From: Beijerinckiaceae bacterium
GTDB taxonomy: Bacteria > Pseudomonadota > Alphaproteobacteria > Rhizobiales > Beijerinckiaceae
Reading direction: 5' to 3'
NCBI GenBank assembly: GCA_004298435.1
Contig: SCSF01000126.1
Span: 1-63,684 of the forward strand
DNA: 63,684 nucleotides
The position numbers were made by a program, and so were the translations under genes. The notes beneath the pieces were generated by a model. That model saw only the letters and a list, made by a program, of their open reading frames with translations. It was not told the DNA's origin and did no database searches. Shown here piece by piece: positions 1 to 7,860 of this stretch. Numbering within the stretch: position 1 is the first letter of the stretch; the number at the start of each line of letters is the position of its first letter.

Positions 1-380
1 GCGATCGGCTGCGCAACCCCGACCAGCTTCGCCGATCGCATGTTGCTCCACCCACGCCACACGGCGTAAAACCCACCGAGGCTCTAATCGCCGCTGGATG
101 AAAGTTCAGTGGCAGGTCACAGGCGTTCAATTCGGCGCACTCGGAAGGCCAATAAGTTCGACCTCCGGTTCCGCCGGTTTGTCGGGATAGCGTCGACGAG
201 CAAAGCCACAAGGCGGGCTCTTCTCCGTGAGCTTGCCAACAGTAGTTTATCCCGGACTCACATGCGGACCACGCTCGGAATTCCAAACAAGGTTCAAATG
301 CCAGATTTGGTCCACTAGATCTCAAACTCCGGTTGCAATGCTCGCTATATCATAGGAAAAGCTGACTGCCGTGTGAATGA
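1..380. other. left-edge region with no convincing gene
   Basis: No recognisable gene is seen in this stretch. A 69-codon reading frame on + (109-318, GTG start) is very basic (many Arg/Lys near its start) and has no motif I recognise and no good ribosome site, so it is probably chance or the tail of a decayed gene. Base composition shifts from GC-rich to AT-richer towards the methyltransferase gene that follows. Confidence 0.4.
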
Positions 381-1868
381 ATGAGATGTCAAATTATGGG
401 CGCTGTTAAGAGCTTGTTTAAACGGGGGCGGACCGCACCTGATACAGATTACGTGAGCCTAGGCTTGCAATATGCAAAACACGAATCGCTGTTTCCTCAT
501 CGCAGGATTGGAGACAGGCACAGTGTAGGCTGGGCATATTTTCGTAAAACGATAAGTCATAACTGGTATGTAGACGGCCGTTCACCAGAAATCGGCTTTC
601 TGAACATAGATGAATCGTCCATACTCCATTCTAATGCAAAGCTATTTGAGGGGCACAGAGCCTTGGAAGTCGGCGCTTGGCGCGGCTGGTCCGCAATGCA
701 GATCGCCGCGTCTGGAGTGGCTCATTTGGACGTGGTCGATCCAGTATTATCCGAAGCTGCCATATTAGACGAATTTACGAAGCTTTTTCGAAAAGCAGGT
801 TTGCACGAAAGAATTACTTTCATCCCGCAGCCAAGTCCTTTGGCGGTTGACGGGCTCATTAAGAATGGAGCGCGATGGGGCTTCGCCTTCATAGACGGTG
901 ATCACGAAGGGGCAGGCCCTATCAACGACGTATTGTCATGCCTCCCCGGAATGAACGAAACGTCGATGATCGTACTGCATGATCTCATGGCGCCTGATGT
1001 CGCCGCCGCCCTGGACCTTCTTCGAGATCTAGGTTGGCAGGTGAAGGTCTACCAAACGAATCAAATTATGGGAGTCGCCTGGCGGGGAATGGTGACGCCT
1101 GTACATCATACTCCAGATCCGGCACAGCGATGGAGTTGGCCAGAGCATCTTCTCTCATACAAAGATCAATCGACATTAAGCCCGCGAATGACATACGAGC
1201 TGGAGTTTCTAAAAATTTGGTGGGAGTGTCGTTCATTTACGCTTACTTCAGTCGAGCGTGCTTATAGCCTTTTCCTCGCGGTAAAATATATAGTAAAGAA
1301 CGACATACAGGGCGACATAGTGGAATGCGGCGTTTGGCGCGGCGGTTCAGCAATGTTGATTATGCGAACGCTGCTGCTATTGGGCGATACGCGGCGGATG
1401 GTTTGGCTATACGATACATTCAGCGGAATGACCCAACCTTCTAATGTCGATGTGGATGCGCTGGACAGACCCGCTTCCTCTTTGTTGGCACAAAATGCCG
1501 ACGACCGGGAGAATACACTTTGTTTGTCGCCCCTAAGTGAAGTGAAGGAAAATATTAGCTCCACACGCTATCCCGATCACTTGGTGCGGTATGTAGAAGG
1601 TGACGTCGGTGTTACTCTTAAGCGAGAGACGCCTGACACTATTGCATTGCTGCGGCTTGACACAGATTTCTATGAAAGTACCAAGTTTGAATTGCAAAGT
1701 CTTTATCCTGTGCTCACCGAACGCGGGGTGCTTATCATTGACGACTATGGCCATTGGCGAGGTGCCAAGAAAGCCGTAAGCGAGTATTTCGAAGAACTCG
1801 ATCAATTGGGCAAACGAGTTCCTCTCCTTAGCGCTATAGATTACACTTGCCGCATAGCGGTTAAATGA
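381..1868 (+). CDS. two-domain methyltransferase: class-24-like MT fused to TylF/macrocin-O-methyltransferase-like domain
   Basis: This looks like two SAM-dependent methyltransferase domains in one chain. The first (about residues 85-240) has the glycine-rich SAM loop EVGAWRGWSA (96-105) and IDGDHE (171-176), as in Methyltransf_24 proteins. The second (about 300-495) has VECGVWRGGSA (314-324), YDTFSGM (344-350), LRLDTDFYEST (424-434) and IIDDYGHWRGAKKAV (452-466), the hallmark of the TylF family, which O-methylates sugars and often works on O-antigen or other glycans. The ATG at 396 (MGAVKSLF) is an alternative start. Its stop overlaps the next glycosyltransferase start by 4 bp, so the three genes form an operon. 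Codon use is AT-rich (ATA, TTA, TTG) relative to the genes after 5.8 kb, suggesting transfer. The substrate is unknown; surface glycan methylation is inference. Confidence 0.85.
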   Translation: MRCQIMGAVKSLFKRGRTAPDTDYVSLGLQYAKHESLFPHRRIGDRHSVGWAYFRKTISHNWYVDGRSPEIGFLNIDESSILHSNAKLFEGHRALEVGAWRGWSAMQIAASGVAHLDVVDPVLSEAAILDEFTKLFRKAGLHERITFIPQPSPLAVDGLIKNGARWGFAFIDGDHEGAGPINDVLSCLPGMNETSMIVLHDLMAPDVAAALDLLRDLGWQVKVYQTNQIMGVAWRGMVTPVHHTPDPAQRWSWPEHLLSYKDQSTLSPRMTYELEFLKIWWECRSFTLTSVERAYSLFLAVKYIVKNDIQGDIVECGVWRGGSAMLIMRTLLLLGDTRRMVWLYDTFSGMTQPSNVDVDALDRPASSLLAQNADDRENTLCLSPLSEVKENISSTRYPDHLVRYVEGDVGVTLKRETPDTIALLRLDTDFYESTKFELQSLYPVLTERGVLIIDDYGHWRGAKKAVSEYFEELDQLGKRVPLLSAIDYTCRIAVK

Positions 1869-2875
1869 CATTCACTGCCGCGATACACGTCGCGTTAGCG
1901 TTCGACGACCGGATGGCTCTTCCAGCCATGAGTGTTATCAAGTCTCTCGAACGCATACACGCTCAAGAAGACGCGATCGTCGTACACATAATGCACGACG
2001 CGCACATGACGTTCGATGTTTCCTCCATCACCAAGGCGTTCGAGAACCCAACCGTACATATCGCCCTTTATCAAGCGAAGAATGATTACAGCCACCTGAT
2101 TTCAGAACCGCGGTTCTCAAAAGCGACTTTTTATCGGTTTGAACTATTCGAATGTCTGCGAGATCTGCGAAGGTGCATTTATCTCGATGCGGACACGCTG
2201 GTGAGACGCAATCTCCGCAGCTTATATGCGACGGACATGGGAGAGTATTGCCTGGCGGCTTGCGCAGACCTTGGCCTGAAGTACCTTTTAGAAGATAATG
2301 ATTGGAAGATTCCGTATCTGAGCTGTTCTTATAACAAGGCCTCTTACTTAAAAGAGGTACTTGGAATGACGACCACGCGATATCTTAATGCAGGCGTCAT
2401 GGTTGCAGATCTTGATCTGTGGAACCGAAACAAAGTCGGAGCGCGTGCTATCGAATTCTGCCTAAGCCATCCAGGTTTATGGCTCCTTGATCAGGATGCG
2501 ATCAATCACGCGTTGAATGGGAGATTCCTCAGGCTCGATCCAAGGTGGAATAGCTTCGCTTATATCAAGCGACATTATGCGGACCGCGAGGCGAAGCCTA
2601 GATCTTCAGCCTGGAATTACATAGTGGAGACCTGGAGTAACGATGCCTGGATCGCGCATTTTAGCGCAGAAAGCAAACCTTGGATGCCTGAGCACGCGGA
2701 AACTCCCTATGATTTGGAGTTTTGGGACAACATTATGGAGACGCCCTTTTCGCGGGCACTACAGGATGAATACATTAAGCGGGTGATGCGCCATTCCCGC
2801 CGCGAAAGAGGAAGCCTAAAAAAAATTCCACACAGATACAATCCCCCATGGAAACGCTTAATTTATGGATTCTAA
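1865..2875 (+). CDS. glycosyltransferase family 8 protein
   Basis: A GT8-type retaining glycosyltransferase (the family of LPS galactosyl/glucosyltransferases and glycogenin). The metal-binding DxD motif is seen in IYLDADTLV (DAD about 108-110), followed by LNAGVMV (174-180), DQDAINHAL (209-217) and the C-terminal HFSAESKPW (265-273), which corresponds to the family H-x(5)-KPW element. Length 336 aa is normal. There is no signal peptide, so it should act in the cytoplasm or at the inner leaflet on a lipid-linked acceptor. The start overlaps the upstream methyltransferase stop (ATGA) and the end overlaps the next gene by 11 bp, so co-expression is near certain. Donor sugar and acceptor cannot be read from sequence. 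Confidence 0.9.
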   Translation: MTFTAAIHVALAFDDRMALPAMSVIKSLERIHAQEDAIVVHIMHDAHMTFDVSSITKAFENPTVHIALYQAKNDYSHLISEPRFSKATFYRFELFECLRDLRRCIYLDADTLVRRNLRSLYATDMGEYCLAACADLGLKYLLEDNDWKIPYLSCSYNKASYLKEVLGMTTTRYLNAGVMVADLDLWNRNKVGARAIEFCLSHPGLWLLDQDAINHALNGRFLRLDPRWNSFAYIKRHYADREAKPRSSAWNYIVETWSNDAWIAHFSAESKPWMPEHAETPYDLEFWDNIMETPFSRALQDEYIKRVMRHSRRERGSLKKIPHRYNPPWKRLIYGF

Positions 2876-3986
2876 ACAAATAAAAGGGCCGGCTTGCCTG
2901 AGAGTCATCGTGTATGCTCCGCATTTCGCGGAATACAGTCTACGACTCGCTATTGGCCTAGCAGAGACATGCTGGGTAATCGTCATCGTTGAAAGAGATA
3001 ACTTAGAACAAGAGGTAGATGGGGACCTTCTTAAAGAGGCGAAATCCAAGACACTCTGGCTACTCTCGTTCTCTTCTCGCTCCGACGCGAAGAAGGACCG
3101 CATTACAATAGACAAAACAATTCCATTTCTTACGAAAATATTCCGGCCCCACATCGTCCATTTTCAGGAGCAAGGAGATCCTCTGACGGTCAAATACCTG
3201 ACCGCCTGCGCCGGACTTAAAACGGTCTTGACCGTCCATGATCCCCGGCCGCATTCGGGCAACGATGACGGTTTCGCGAAACGTGTGCAACTTACGCTAG
3301 ACTATTTACGATCGCACGTATCTGCGATTCATGTTCACGGCGCGTATTGCGAACGTGTAATGCGGGAGAACGGCAGCAAAGTCGCGATATGCTCTACTCC
3401 ACACGGGGTTCTTTTTGTGCCGCCCGAAAGGCCACAAGAATTAGGTTGTGCTGCCAATCTCCTTTTTTGGGGGCGGATGGAGGCATATAAGGGCCTGGAA
3501 GTATTTCTGAACAGCCTGAATATTCTCCGAGAGCGCGGGGTAAGTTTCCAAGCAACGATTGCTGGTAAGGGATCGGAATTAGATCGCTTGAGCGGAGCTT
3601 TGAACAAAAGTGACATTCTGGTCGAACCAATTTTTTTGCCGGCGGAGCGGGTTCGTGAACTTTTAGCAGACAGTTTGTTTGTCGTAGTTCCATATCTCGA
3701 TGCCACGCAGAGCGGAGTCGTCGCTTCGGCCTTCGCCAACGGACGAACAGTAATTGCTTCAAATGTTGGAGGGCTAGCCGACGCCGTCGAGGACGAAACA
3801 ACTGGATTGCTCATTCCCCCGGGAGACCCCATCGCATTGGCTGATGCCATTGAACGGCTTTTGAACGATCGTGAGACCTTGATGGCCCTGTCTCACAATG
3901 CGAAGCAGCGAGCAGACGGGGACCTCAACTGGTCAAGAATTGCGCAAACTCTCGTTTCCTTCTATCGCGATGTATTGATAACCTAA
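2865..3986 (+). CDS. glycosyltransferase family 4 (GT-B) protein
   Basis: A GT-B-fold glycosyltransferase. The N-terminal half has the GT4 acceptor-side pattern (VHFQEQGDPLT, TVHDPRPHSG) and the C-terminal half has LLFWGRMEAYKGLEVF (about 198-213), VVPYLDATQSGVVASAFA (about 270-287), then SNVGGLADAV and TGLLIPPGD, which line the nucleotide-sugar site. At 373 aa it is family length. It starts 11 bp inside the GT8 gene. It is the last gene of the three-gene glycan operon; the IS5 remnant begins only a few bases after its stop. The role is probably assembly of a surface polysaccharide; the exact linkage is unknown. Confidence 0.9.
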   Translation: MDSKQIKGPACLRVIVYAPHFAEYSLRLAIGLAETCWVIVIVERDNLEQEVDGDLLKEAKSKTLWLLSFSSRSDAKKDRITIDKTIPFLTKIFRPHIVHFQEQGDPLTVKYLTACAGLKTVLTVHDPRPHSGNDDGFAKRVQLTLDYLRSHVSAIHVHGAYCERVMRENGSKVAICSTPHGVLFVPPERPQELGCAANLLFWGRMEAYKGLEVFLNSLNILRERGVSFQATIAGKGSELDRLSGALNKSDILVEPIFLPAERVRELLADSLFVVVPYLDATQSGVVASAFANGRTVIASNVGGLADAVEDETTGLLIPPGDPIALADAIERLLNDRETLMALSHNAKQRADGDLNWSRIAQTLVSFYRDVLIT

Positions 3987-3992
3987 AGGGCT

Positions 3993-4640
3993 TAGAGTCC
4001 GTTTTGGAATTCATGGATGGGCATTTCTGTGCAGCAGATTTCCGCCCATGGCGACGAGAATCATGGCGTGTGAGACATCGATGCGCTGCTCGTAGTCACG
4101 CACGAGGCGCCGCCATCTTGTCATCCATCCGAAGGTTCTCTCGACCACCCAGCGGCGTGGCAAGACCTCGAAACCCTTCTGATCGTCGGATCGTCGTATG
4201 ATCTCGATGACGAAATTGAGGTAGGCGGCCTTGTCCATCAGCTTCAACCGATCGCAGGCGCCGTCAGCAGACAGGTGCTTCACCCAGGGCCAGCGTTTGC
4301 GAATGCCGTCGAGGATTGCTTGAGCGCCGGCGCTGTCAGAGATGTCGGCGGTGGTGAGATTGACCATCAACAGCCGGCCGTCTGTATCGACCGCGATGTG
4401 GCGTTTGCGCCCGACGATCTTCTTGCCGGCGTCAAACTCGCAAAATTCCGCCGCTTTCAGTGGTCTTGACCGGCCGGCTGTCGATGATGCCGGCCGAGGG
4501 GCTGGCTTCCCGCCCTCGCGTTTGCACGTGGCCATCACCAGGTCGTTGCTGATGTCACAGCAAGTCATCGCCCCGCTATCTTCTTCGTCGTCGTCCGCTT
4601 CGGCTAGAAGGCGAGCCAACATGCCCCTGTAAAGGAAGCA
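3993..4640 (-). mobile_element. decayed IS5-family insertion sequence remnant
   Basis: Coding remains of an IS5-family transposase run on the minus strand. The left boundary is placed near TTAGAGTCCGTTTTGG, which resembles an IS5-type terminal repeat immediately after the glycosyltransferase stop. No matching inverted copy is found on the right, and the N-terminal third of the transposase is missing, so the right end is lost. The right limit given is approximate. Confidence 0.6.
4011..4600 (-). pseudogene. broken IS5-family transposase (truncated, two compensating frameshifts)
   Basis: DDE transposase fragments are recognisable but not in one frame. Reading leftwards: ISNDLVMATCKREG, then after a 1-base loss near 4511-4513 the frame continues as ASPSAGIIDSRPVKTTESGG (catalytic Asp codon at 4480-4482), then an extra T in a T-run (4442-4445) returns to the first frame with FDAGKKIVGRKRHIAVDT, SADGAC (second Asp) and VVERTFGWMTRWRRL (catalytic Glu), ending at 4011. 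The usual N-terminal domain of about 80-100 residues is absent. A single open frame spans the region only because the two shifts cancel, and it lacks the first catalytic Asp, so no active enzyme is expected. Programmed frameshifting occurs in some IS5 subgroups, but the double shift plus truncation favours decay. Confidence 0.75.
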
Positions 4641-4664
4641 AGGCTCCCCGTTTTGAGAAACCAA

Positions 4665-4990
4665 AAGTCAAAGTGATGCTGGCGGTTCCTCGCGCGGTGA
4701 AAAGCTTTAAGCTCGTTGTCCTTATCCGCCAAAGCGTGAAATCGGCGTCTAGTTCGGCAACCTTATCGGAATGACGTACGCAAAGCGCCAGCTCTGGACG
4801 CTTCGCGATTGTTTGCGCGCCAGATGAACTCCAAAGACTCGAAAGTAGGCAGATCAGGAAGAACGCTAGGCGAACAAACTCCCCCAGATTTCCCCCAGCT
4901 TTTGGGATGATTTGCTGGTTTGTTCGCATCCGGACAGAGGGGGAAAGGGGAGAGGATGTTTCCCAGAACCCTGATTTCTCAACGGAAAAC
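4665..4990. other. gap between IS remnant and tRNA-Thr; possible truncated secreted ORF
   Basis: No confident gene. A minus-strand frame running from about 4932 into the IS remnant contains a hydrophobic signal-peptide-like stretch (LAFFLICLLSSLWSSSGA) followed by about 50 residues, then runs into the IS sequence. It could be a gene cut by the IS, but no family is recognised and the start is unclear. Short C-runs and near-repeats (CCCCCAGATTTCCCCCAG, 4880-4899) lie close to the tRNA 3' end, where integrases commonly act, but no integrase gene or attachment duplication is seen. Confidence 0.3.
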
Positions 4991-5065
<75 letters not shown>

Positions 5066-5415
5066 ATACCGAACGGACACCATGGAAGAGCTGGACCTGT
5101 CTGATCCGGGCTGTCCGTGTCGCGCTTTAGCGCGTTCCATGAGCTCAGCAAAGCCGGATGTCTGCCGAAACCGATGAAGTGCCGGCTATGTCGCACAAGC
5201 GGCCGGGATAGGCAAGACAGTGACGCTGCCGTCCTGCGCCTGAGCGTTTCGCCCCAGAGTCTCAGGATTTATAACTTATTGTTTTAACTTATTATTCTCT
5301 CAGAGACATCGGCCGTTTTTCAGGCTCAACGCTCGGCGTCTGTGCGGCTTCGCGCCCTGTGGGAGCCCCCTATTATGCTTGTTCGCATCCTGGCAAACGC
5401 CTAAAAGATTCGCCC
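5066..5415. other. intergenic region between tRNA-Thr and the small gene upstream of murA
   Basis: No gene is seen. The section 5268-5302 is AT-rich with a tandem AACTTATT motif (ATAACTTATTGTTTTAACTTATT), which could be promoter-proximal DNA for the + strand genes that follow. A frame starting at 5359 continues into the small conserved gene, but its first 19 codons look non-coding. Confidence 0.4.
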
Positions 5416-5613
5416 ATGACTCCACCTCAGGAACCACCGTTGCAATCTACAAAAAAGGACCGTCTCGCGGCGGCTCTGCGCGAGAATCTGCGCCGGCGCA
5501 AGGCGCAGCGTGTGGGACGCGCCAATTCGGCCGTCCCGGACGCGGAATCCGCTCATCCGCATGAGCGTGATCAGGCTCCGGCCGATATAACTGAGGACGG
5601 CGGTCGAAATTAG
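5416..5613 (+). CDS. small conserved hypothetical protein upstream of murA
   Basis: A 65-residue hydrophilic protein. Its core, KKDRLAAALRENLRRRKAQ (about residues 12-30), resembles short basic proteins commonly found just before murA in Rhizobiales genomes (recalled family pattern; no name known to me). The acidic C-terminal tail has no motif. The ATG at 5416 is preferred over the one at 5359 because the conserved part begins shortly after it. It lies 204 bp upstream of murA on the same strand. Function unknown. Confidence 0.65.
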   Translation: MTPPQEPPLQSTKKDRLAAALRENLRRRKAQRVGRANSAVPDAESAHPHERDQAPADITEDGGRN

Positions 5614-5817
5614 GAAGCCTACCTTCAAAAAGCCTATGTCGAAGCCGCAAATCGCTACAAAGGCTTAGGCCTCGCTCGCTTCCGATGCTTGCGGGGTTTG
5701 CACTACAGATTCCGGATAAAGAGCTCAGACTGGCCGGCATAATCGGCCACATAAGCCAATGAACGTTCGGGACTGTATATTTGTTTAACTGATTGGGATC
5801 GTAAAGAAGGGGGGGCA

Positions 5818-7113
5818 ATGGATCGCATCCGCATCGTGGGTGGCCGCACGCTCGAGGGCAGCATCAAGATCTCCGGCGCCAAGAACGCAGCTTTGCCGTT
5901 GATGATCGCTTCCCTGCTGACGCGCGAAACGCTGACGCTCGAAAATACGCCGAGCGTCGCGGATGTCGGCATGCTGCTACAGATCCTGAGCCATCATGGC
6001 GTCGATTATTCGGTGGACGGACGCCGCCCCGGCGATGAGCCGCATGCCGCGCGCACCCTGCATCTTGCGGCGCGCCGCATCGTCGATATCACCGCGCCTT
6101 ACGATCTTGTCTCGAAAATGCGGGCGAGTTTCTGGGTTATCGCACCGCTGCTTGCCCGCATGGGAGAAGCCCGCGTTTCGCTGCCCGGCGGCTGCGCCAT
6201 CGGCACGAGACCTGTCGATCTTCTGTTAATGGCGTTGGAGAAGCTTGGCGTTTCGATCGAGATCGAGGCTGGCTACGTCCATGCCTGGGCTCCCAAAGGC
6301 CTGATTGGCGGGGAAATCAATTTCCCGAAAATCACCGTCGGCGGAACTCACACCGCAATGATGGCGGCTTCGCTCGCCAGGGGCCATACGCTGATTACCA
6401 ACGCGGCGCGGGAACCGGAAGTCGCCGATGTGGCGGCCTGCCTCGTGAAAATGGGCGCAAAGATCAAAGGCGTCGGTCAGGCGACGCTGGAAATCGAAGG
6501 CGTCGGCGCGCTGTCCGGCGCGCATCATACGGTTCTGCCGGACCGGATCGAAACCGGCACTTATGCGATGGCCGTCGCCATGGCCGGCGGCGATGTCCTG
6601 CTGGAGCGGGCTCAGCCGGGCCTTTTGCAAAGCGCGCTTGATATTCTGAGCCAGGCGGGGGCGGAAATCTCCCCGACGAACGAAGGCATTCGCGTGCGCC
6701 GCGACGGCGCCGGCATCTCGGCGGTCGATGTCACCACTGCCCCCTTCCCGGGCTTTCCGACCGATCTTCAGGCGCAATTCATGGCTTTGATGACGAAGGC
6801 CAAGGGCCGCTCGCGCATCACAGAAACGATTTTCGAAAATCGCTTCATGCATGTGCAGGAGCTGGCGCGTCTCGGAGCGCGTATCAAGCTGGATGGCGAT
6901 GTGGCGCTCGTCGATGGCGTCAGCGAATTGCAGGGCGCGCCCGTCATGGCGACCGATCTTCGCGCCTCAGTCTCGCTCGTGATTGCGGCGCTGGCTGCAC
7001 GCGGCGAGTCGATCGTCAACCGGGTGTATCACCTCGATCGCGGCTTCGAGCATCTTGAAAAGAAGCTTGGCGGTTGCGGCGCAATTATTGAGCGCATTGG
7101 TGGATCGAATTAG
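5818..7113 (+). CDS. murA: UDP-N-acetylglucosamine 1-carboxyvinyltransferase MurA
   Basis: First committed step of peptidoglycan synthesis: transfers enolpyruvate from PEP to UDP-GlcNAc in the cytoplasm. The sequence has the invariant Lys22 in [12 protein letters not shown] and the fosfomycin-target Cys in [14 protein letters not shown] (about residue 127). The EPSP-synthase-like repeats extend to residue 431, the usual length. A strong ribosome site (AAGGGGGGG) precedes the ATG. murA followed by a DUF2948 gene is standard in Rhizobiales. Confidence 0.98.
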   Translation: MDRIRIVGGRTLEGSIKISGAKNAALPLMIASLLTRETLTLENTPSVADVGMLLQILSHHGVDYSVDGRRPGDEPHAARTLHLAARRIVDITAPYDLVSKMRASFWVIAPLLARMGEARVSLPGGCAIGTRPVDLLLMALEKLGVSIEIEAGYVHAWAPKGLIGGEINFPKITVGGTHTAMMAASLARGHTLITNAAREPEVADVAACLVKMGAKIKGVGQATLEIEGVGALSGAHHTVLPDRIETGTYAMAVAMAGGDVLLERAQPGLLQSALDILSQAGAEISPTNEGIRVRRDGAGISAVDVTTAPFPGFPTDLQAQFMALMTKAKGRSRITETIFENRFMHVQELARLGARIKLDGDVALVDGVSELQGAPVMATDLRASVSLVIAALAARGESIVNRVYHLDRGFEHLEKKLGGCGAIIERIGGSN

Positions 7114-7160
7114 CAACCTTGATCGTTAGAGGTATTGTTATCGCATGAATTGAAAGCTCC

Positions 7161-7628
7161 ATGTCCCAATCGCTGCGTCTTATTGCTCTGGACAACGAAG
7201 ATCTTGCGGTCGTCTCGACGCATTTGCAGGATGCTGTCCTGAAGGTCAGGGACATGGCCTATCTGCCCAGAGCCAAGCGATTTGCGCTGGTCGCGGCGCG
7301 GTTTGACTGGCTCAGCGCCAGTTGCGGCAAGGCGGAGCGATGCGCCACCGGCCTGCATTTCGAGCGGGTCCTTAAAGTTGCGGTTTCGGGATTCAGCCAG
7401 GCCGAGAACGATCGCTGTCTCAATCTGCTGGACATCGAATTTTTGCCGCAGGATGCACCGGCGGGACAGGTTATTCTCACCTTCTCGGGTGGGGCCGCTG
7501 TAAGACTCGATGTCGAATGTCTGGAAAGCCAGATGCACGACCTTGGCCCGCGCTGGCCGGCGCGGGCGACGCCGGGCCATTGCCTCGATGAAGAGACGAT
7601 GGAACTGAATCGGTCCAAACCTGCCTGA
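7161..7628 (+). CDS. DUF2948 family protein
   Basis: A 155-residue protein matching the DUF2948 family, known mainly as the gene after murA in Rhizobiales. It begins SQSLRLIALDNEDLAV and continues VLKVRDMAYLPRAKRFALV, the conserved N-terminal half of that family. There are no membrane segments or catalytic motifs. It starts 47 bp after murA on the same strand, so it is probably co-transcribed. Function is unknown; a structural or cell-wall-linked role is only suggested by synteny. Confidence 0.88.
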   Translation: MSQSLRLIALDNEDLAVVSTHLQDAVLKVRDMAYLPRAKRFALVAARFDWLSASCGKAERCATGLHFERVLKVAVSGFSQAENDRCLNLLDIEFLPQDAPAGQVILTFSGGAAVRLDVECLESQMHDLGPRWPARATPGHCLDEETMELNRSKPA

Positions 7629-7676
7629 TTGCCGCAACGCTGGGCTGCGCGCCTGCAAAGTCGCTTTAAAACAGCC

Positions 7677-7790
7677 AGAGCGTTTTCAAGCGAAGTGGAT
7701 TTCCGGTTCGCGTGAAGAAACGCGTCAAAACAATCAGATAGAGCCACGGTTCTGATTCCGTCAGAACCAAAACGGCTCTAGAATGCTCTG
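7677..7790 (+). repeat. Rhizobiales-type dispersed intergenic repeat, copy 1
   Basis: An element of about 110 bp starting AGAGCGTTTTCAAGCGAAG and ending in the hairpin GGTTCTGATTCCGTCAGAACC with flanking AGAGCC/GGCTCT arms. The same element appears at 15154-15260 (diverged), 17681-17735 (hairpin part only) and 22833-22938 (opposite strand). It lies after the DUF2948 gene and could act as a transcript end or processing site. Confidence 0.8.
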
Positions 7791-7860
7791 ACGCCAAAAC
7801 AAGGCGAGGCCGCGTTTCAACGCAGCCTCAACAAGAGCCTGCCTATTCAAAGGTCTTTTA

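Noticed and set aside
109-318. small basic ORF at the left edge
   Set aside because: No motif, GTG start without ribosome site; probably chance.
4880-4920. phage attachment site beside tRNA-Thr
   Set aside because: No duplicated tRNA end and no integrase in the window; C-rich near-repeats are too short to support it.
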